From contig JAIRPH010000091.1 in assembly GCA_031257135.1 (NCBI GenBank), forward strand, positions 1-14,299: a stretch of 14,299 bases of DNA. The letters are read 5' to 3'. A program made the translations under genes and the position numbers. Within the stretch, counting starts at the first letter, position 1. The number at the start of each line of letters is the position of its first letter. Source of the stretch: Spirochaetaceae bacterium (GTDB lineage Bacteria > Spirochaetota > Spirochaetia > Treponematales > Breznakiellaceae). The notes beneath the pieces are model-generated. The model did not search any database, was not told the DNA's origin, and worked only from the letters and a program-made list of their open reading frames with translations. Positions 12,816-14,299 of this stretch are shown here, in pieces.

Positions 12816-13892
12816 CTTTTTGCCTTTTCTGCGGTTGCAATTTTTGCAGAGCATTTGTAAATTACAGGTTTCAGTTCTGCCGCCTTCCGACCACGGCGTT
12901 ATGTGATCGCCTTCCATTTCGTGTATTTCAAAACGATCTTTACAGACAGGACAGATGCCTTCTTGTTTTTCATAAGCCGCCCGTTTTTGGCTTTCGGAAA
13001 ATGCCCGTATGTTTAAATACTTTTCGTATTTGGTAAGTAAATACGGATAGACGCCGGATTTTTTGGTAACGTCGTCGTCCATCATCAGACGTTTAATTTC
13101 TTTTTCCATTTCGGCGGAATTGTATTTCTCTGCGCCGTATTTGTTATACAGTTCGCCCCAAGCAATGCCTTTCATTTCTTTGCGGTATTCTGGAAAAATG
13201 ACTTTTACCCAGTTGATGACATTCTGGAAATACAGCCACAGTTCATTGGCGTTTGGCTCATGCTGGTTTTTGGACATATAGCCTTCGATGTTCCCGCCGC
13301 TGATCCAAGTAAGAGCGGTTTCCAAAAAATCCTGCCGGATTGCGGAGCCGTTGATATAATCTTTTGCAAAATTATAAGCGGCGCAACCTGACTTGCTGAA
13401 ATACCGTTTTGCATCGATGAGCCATGTTCCGGTATACACGGCGTTACGCAACTCCTGCTCAAAGAGTTTTTCTCCGGCAATGTTGACGATACGGAACCAG
13501 TCCAGTTTTTCACTATCTGTTCCTTCGCAAAAATAAACCATCAATTTGTAGTTTAAGATTTGCTCCTGCTGGTCATCGGTTAGGTTATCCCACGCCATCG
13601 CGTTTATTTGAAAATGCCCCTTGACGTATTGGCAGATTGAAATTGTCCTCTGCTGTCCGTCAAGGACTTCGTAGTTATCGCCGTTTTTTACCCAATACAT
13701 GACGTTTAAGGGAAAGTTTTTGCGGACGGTATCAATAACCGCGTCCCGCTGTTTGTCTTTATAGACAAATTCCCGCTGGTATTTCGGGCGGATATTGAGT
13801 TTTCCGCCGTAGCCGTATACGCCTTCTTCCTGATGATCAACATACCCATTCACAAGGTCTTTTATCAGGATTTCGTGCAGTTCAACTGTCAT
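12813..13892 (-). CDS. DUF262-HNH nuclease, probable restriction or anti-phage protein
   Basis: A 359-residue protein. The N-terminal DUF262 (ParB/GmrS-like) domain shows RPKYQREFVY (residues 35-44) and the hallmark VLDGQQRTISICQY (76-89), the motif tied to nucleotide binding or hydrolysis in GmrSD and SspE-type defence proteins. A helical middle (about 100-300) leads to a C-terminal HNH nuclease domain: Cys314/Cys317 (CPVC), the catalytic-type Asp329-His330 (GDHITPWSEGG), Asn344 and Cys349/Cys352 (LCKNCNRRKG). The shape is that of GmrSD but much shorter, and the nuclease is of the CxxC-HNH class and not the usual DUF1524. Start ATG at 13892 has AAGG about eight bases upstream and overlaps the methyltransferase stop by four bases. 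The region is AT-richer than the genes before it, a sign of transfer. It may be the nuclease partner of the methyltransferase. Confidence 0.88.
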   Translation of the reverse strand: MTVELHEILIKDLVNGYVDHQEEGVYGYGGKLNIRPKYQREFVYKDKQRDAVIDTVRKNFPLNVMYWVKNGDNYEVLDGQQRTISICQYVKGHFQINAMAWDNLTDDQQEQILNYKLMVYFCEGTDSEKLDWFRIVNIAGEKLFEQELRNAVYTGTWLIDAKRYFSKSGCAAYNFAKDYINGSAIRQDFLETALTWISGGNIEGYMSKNQHEPNANELWLYFQNVINWVKVIFPEYRKEMKGIAWGELYNKYGAEKYNSAEMEKEIKRLMMDDDVTKKSGVYPYLLTKYEKYLNIRAFSESQKRAAYEKQEGICPVCKDRFEIHEMEGDHITPWSEGGRTETCNLQMLCKNCNRRKGKK

Positions 13893-14299
13893 TTGGTTTT
13901 CCTTTTTAGGAGGATTCTAAAATAGGTTGATTTTCCATTTATTTCCGTTAGATGTACATGGTTATCTTTAGCCCATTGATTTTTTCCCGCTATATCAAGC
14001 AGGGTATAGCGGTTAAGCCCGTCAATAATCTCAAATTGGTCGGGGTTATATTTGTCTAAAAAGGTTATGGGAACGCCCATTACGCCGTCATAGTCCTGCG
14101 GAATATCGACTACTTTGCTTACTTCTATGGCGTCGTAGTTGTCATATTTCGGAAATTCCTTTGGACTGTACTTTTTGTAAAGGATAATCTCCTCATTGCG
14201 CCTTTTATGATTAAGATTAGTAAACCAAACAGCCTGCGATCTGCCTTTTATGACGCCGTCTACTATTCTATAAGAACTGCCTTCTTTTTTTTCGGCAAT
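13889..14299 (-). CDS. EcoRI-type adenine-specific DNA methyltransferase (C-terminal part, runs off the window)
   Basis: The minus-strand frame is open from the window edge (14299) to a TGA at 13891-13889: 136 residues with no start needed inside. The ATG at 14080 is internal. The sequence carries the conserved C-terminal features I know from M.EcoRI-like N6-adenine methyltransferases: AVWFTNLNHKRRNEEIILYK, then YDNYDAIEVSKVVDIPQDYD, GVMGVPITFLDKYNPDQFEI and TYFRILLKRK at the end. The S-adenosylmethionine and catalytic (NPPF-type) motifs lie in the missing N-terminal part, so activity cannot be judged. The gene overlaps the DUF262-HNH nuclease start by ATGA, so the two form one operon with the promoter outside the window. 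Methylation of host DNA would protect it against the neighbouring nuclease, if this is a restriction-modification pair. Confidence 0.88.
   Translation of the reverse strand: MAEKKEGSSYRIVDGVIKGRSQAVWFTNLNHKRRNEEIILYKKYSPKEFPKYDNYDAIEVSKVVDIPQDYDGVMGVPITFLDKYNPDQFEIIDGLNRYTLLDIAGKNQWAKDNHVHLTEINGKSTYFRILLKRKTK

Noticed and set aside
12682..12906. 74-codon plus-strand frame after ilvB, considered as a shortened ilvN or a small gene
   Set aside because: It has no ACT-domain likeness, its second half is antisense to the HNH domain, and its start lies within the inverted-repeat arm.
12813..12906. Truncation of the HNH nuclease by the inverted-repeat element
   Set aside because: The domain ends normally with CNRRKGKK, and the stop codon would also be formed if the element were removed, so there is no sign of lost sequence.

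Overview
The window looks like a chromosomal segment from a spirochaete of the Treponema type, with GC near 50%. The grounds are: rpsT, an HU gene and lnt in a row, then rho and rpmE, an order I recall from Treponema pallidum; a bactofilin; and two secreted proteins of treponemal style. No tRNA, rRNA, CRISPR array or complete insertion sequence was seen. The species call is an inference from gene order and protein style.

Layout. Bases 1-105 hold the probable tail of an unidentified gene. From 271 to 3445 come three genes that seem to be transcribed on their own: a secreted protein of unknown function (+), a secreted transglutaminase-like protein (-), and 5-formyltetrahydrofolate cyclo-ligase (+). 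An aldo/keto reductase with two ferredoxin-type cysteine clusters follows the cyclo-ligase closely and ends at a strong intrinsic terminator (4561-4599). A promoter near 4745 then starts a long co-directional run: a 56-residue zinc-ribbon protein (4806-4976), ribosomal protein S20, HU, apolipoprotein N-acyltransferase, a receiver-domain protein, a bactofilin, PncC/CinA amidase, Rho with a long disordered N-terminal extension, ribosomal protein L31 and the acetolactate synthase large subunit. Many of these genes overlap or lie a few bases apart, so this run joins translation, chromosome packing, transcription termination and lipoprotein/envelope functions.

After ilvB the character changes. From about 12.8 kb to the end the DNA is more AT-rich and is read from the minus strand. 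It encodes the C-terminal 136 residues of an EcoRI-type adenine DNA methyltransferase, overlapped by four bases by a DUF262-HNH nuclease. This is a candidate restriction-modification or anti-phage cassette that entered next to housekeeping genes. A perfect 14-bp inverted repeat, TA at its outer ends, brackets about 108 bp between ilvB and the nuclease gene and may be a small mobile element.

The most interesting points are the methyltransferase/DUF262-HNH pair, the divergent promoters whose -10 boxes lie almost on the start codons (probable leaderless mRNAs), the small L31-like zinc protein at the head of the rpsT operon, and the receiver-bactofilin pairing.
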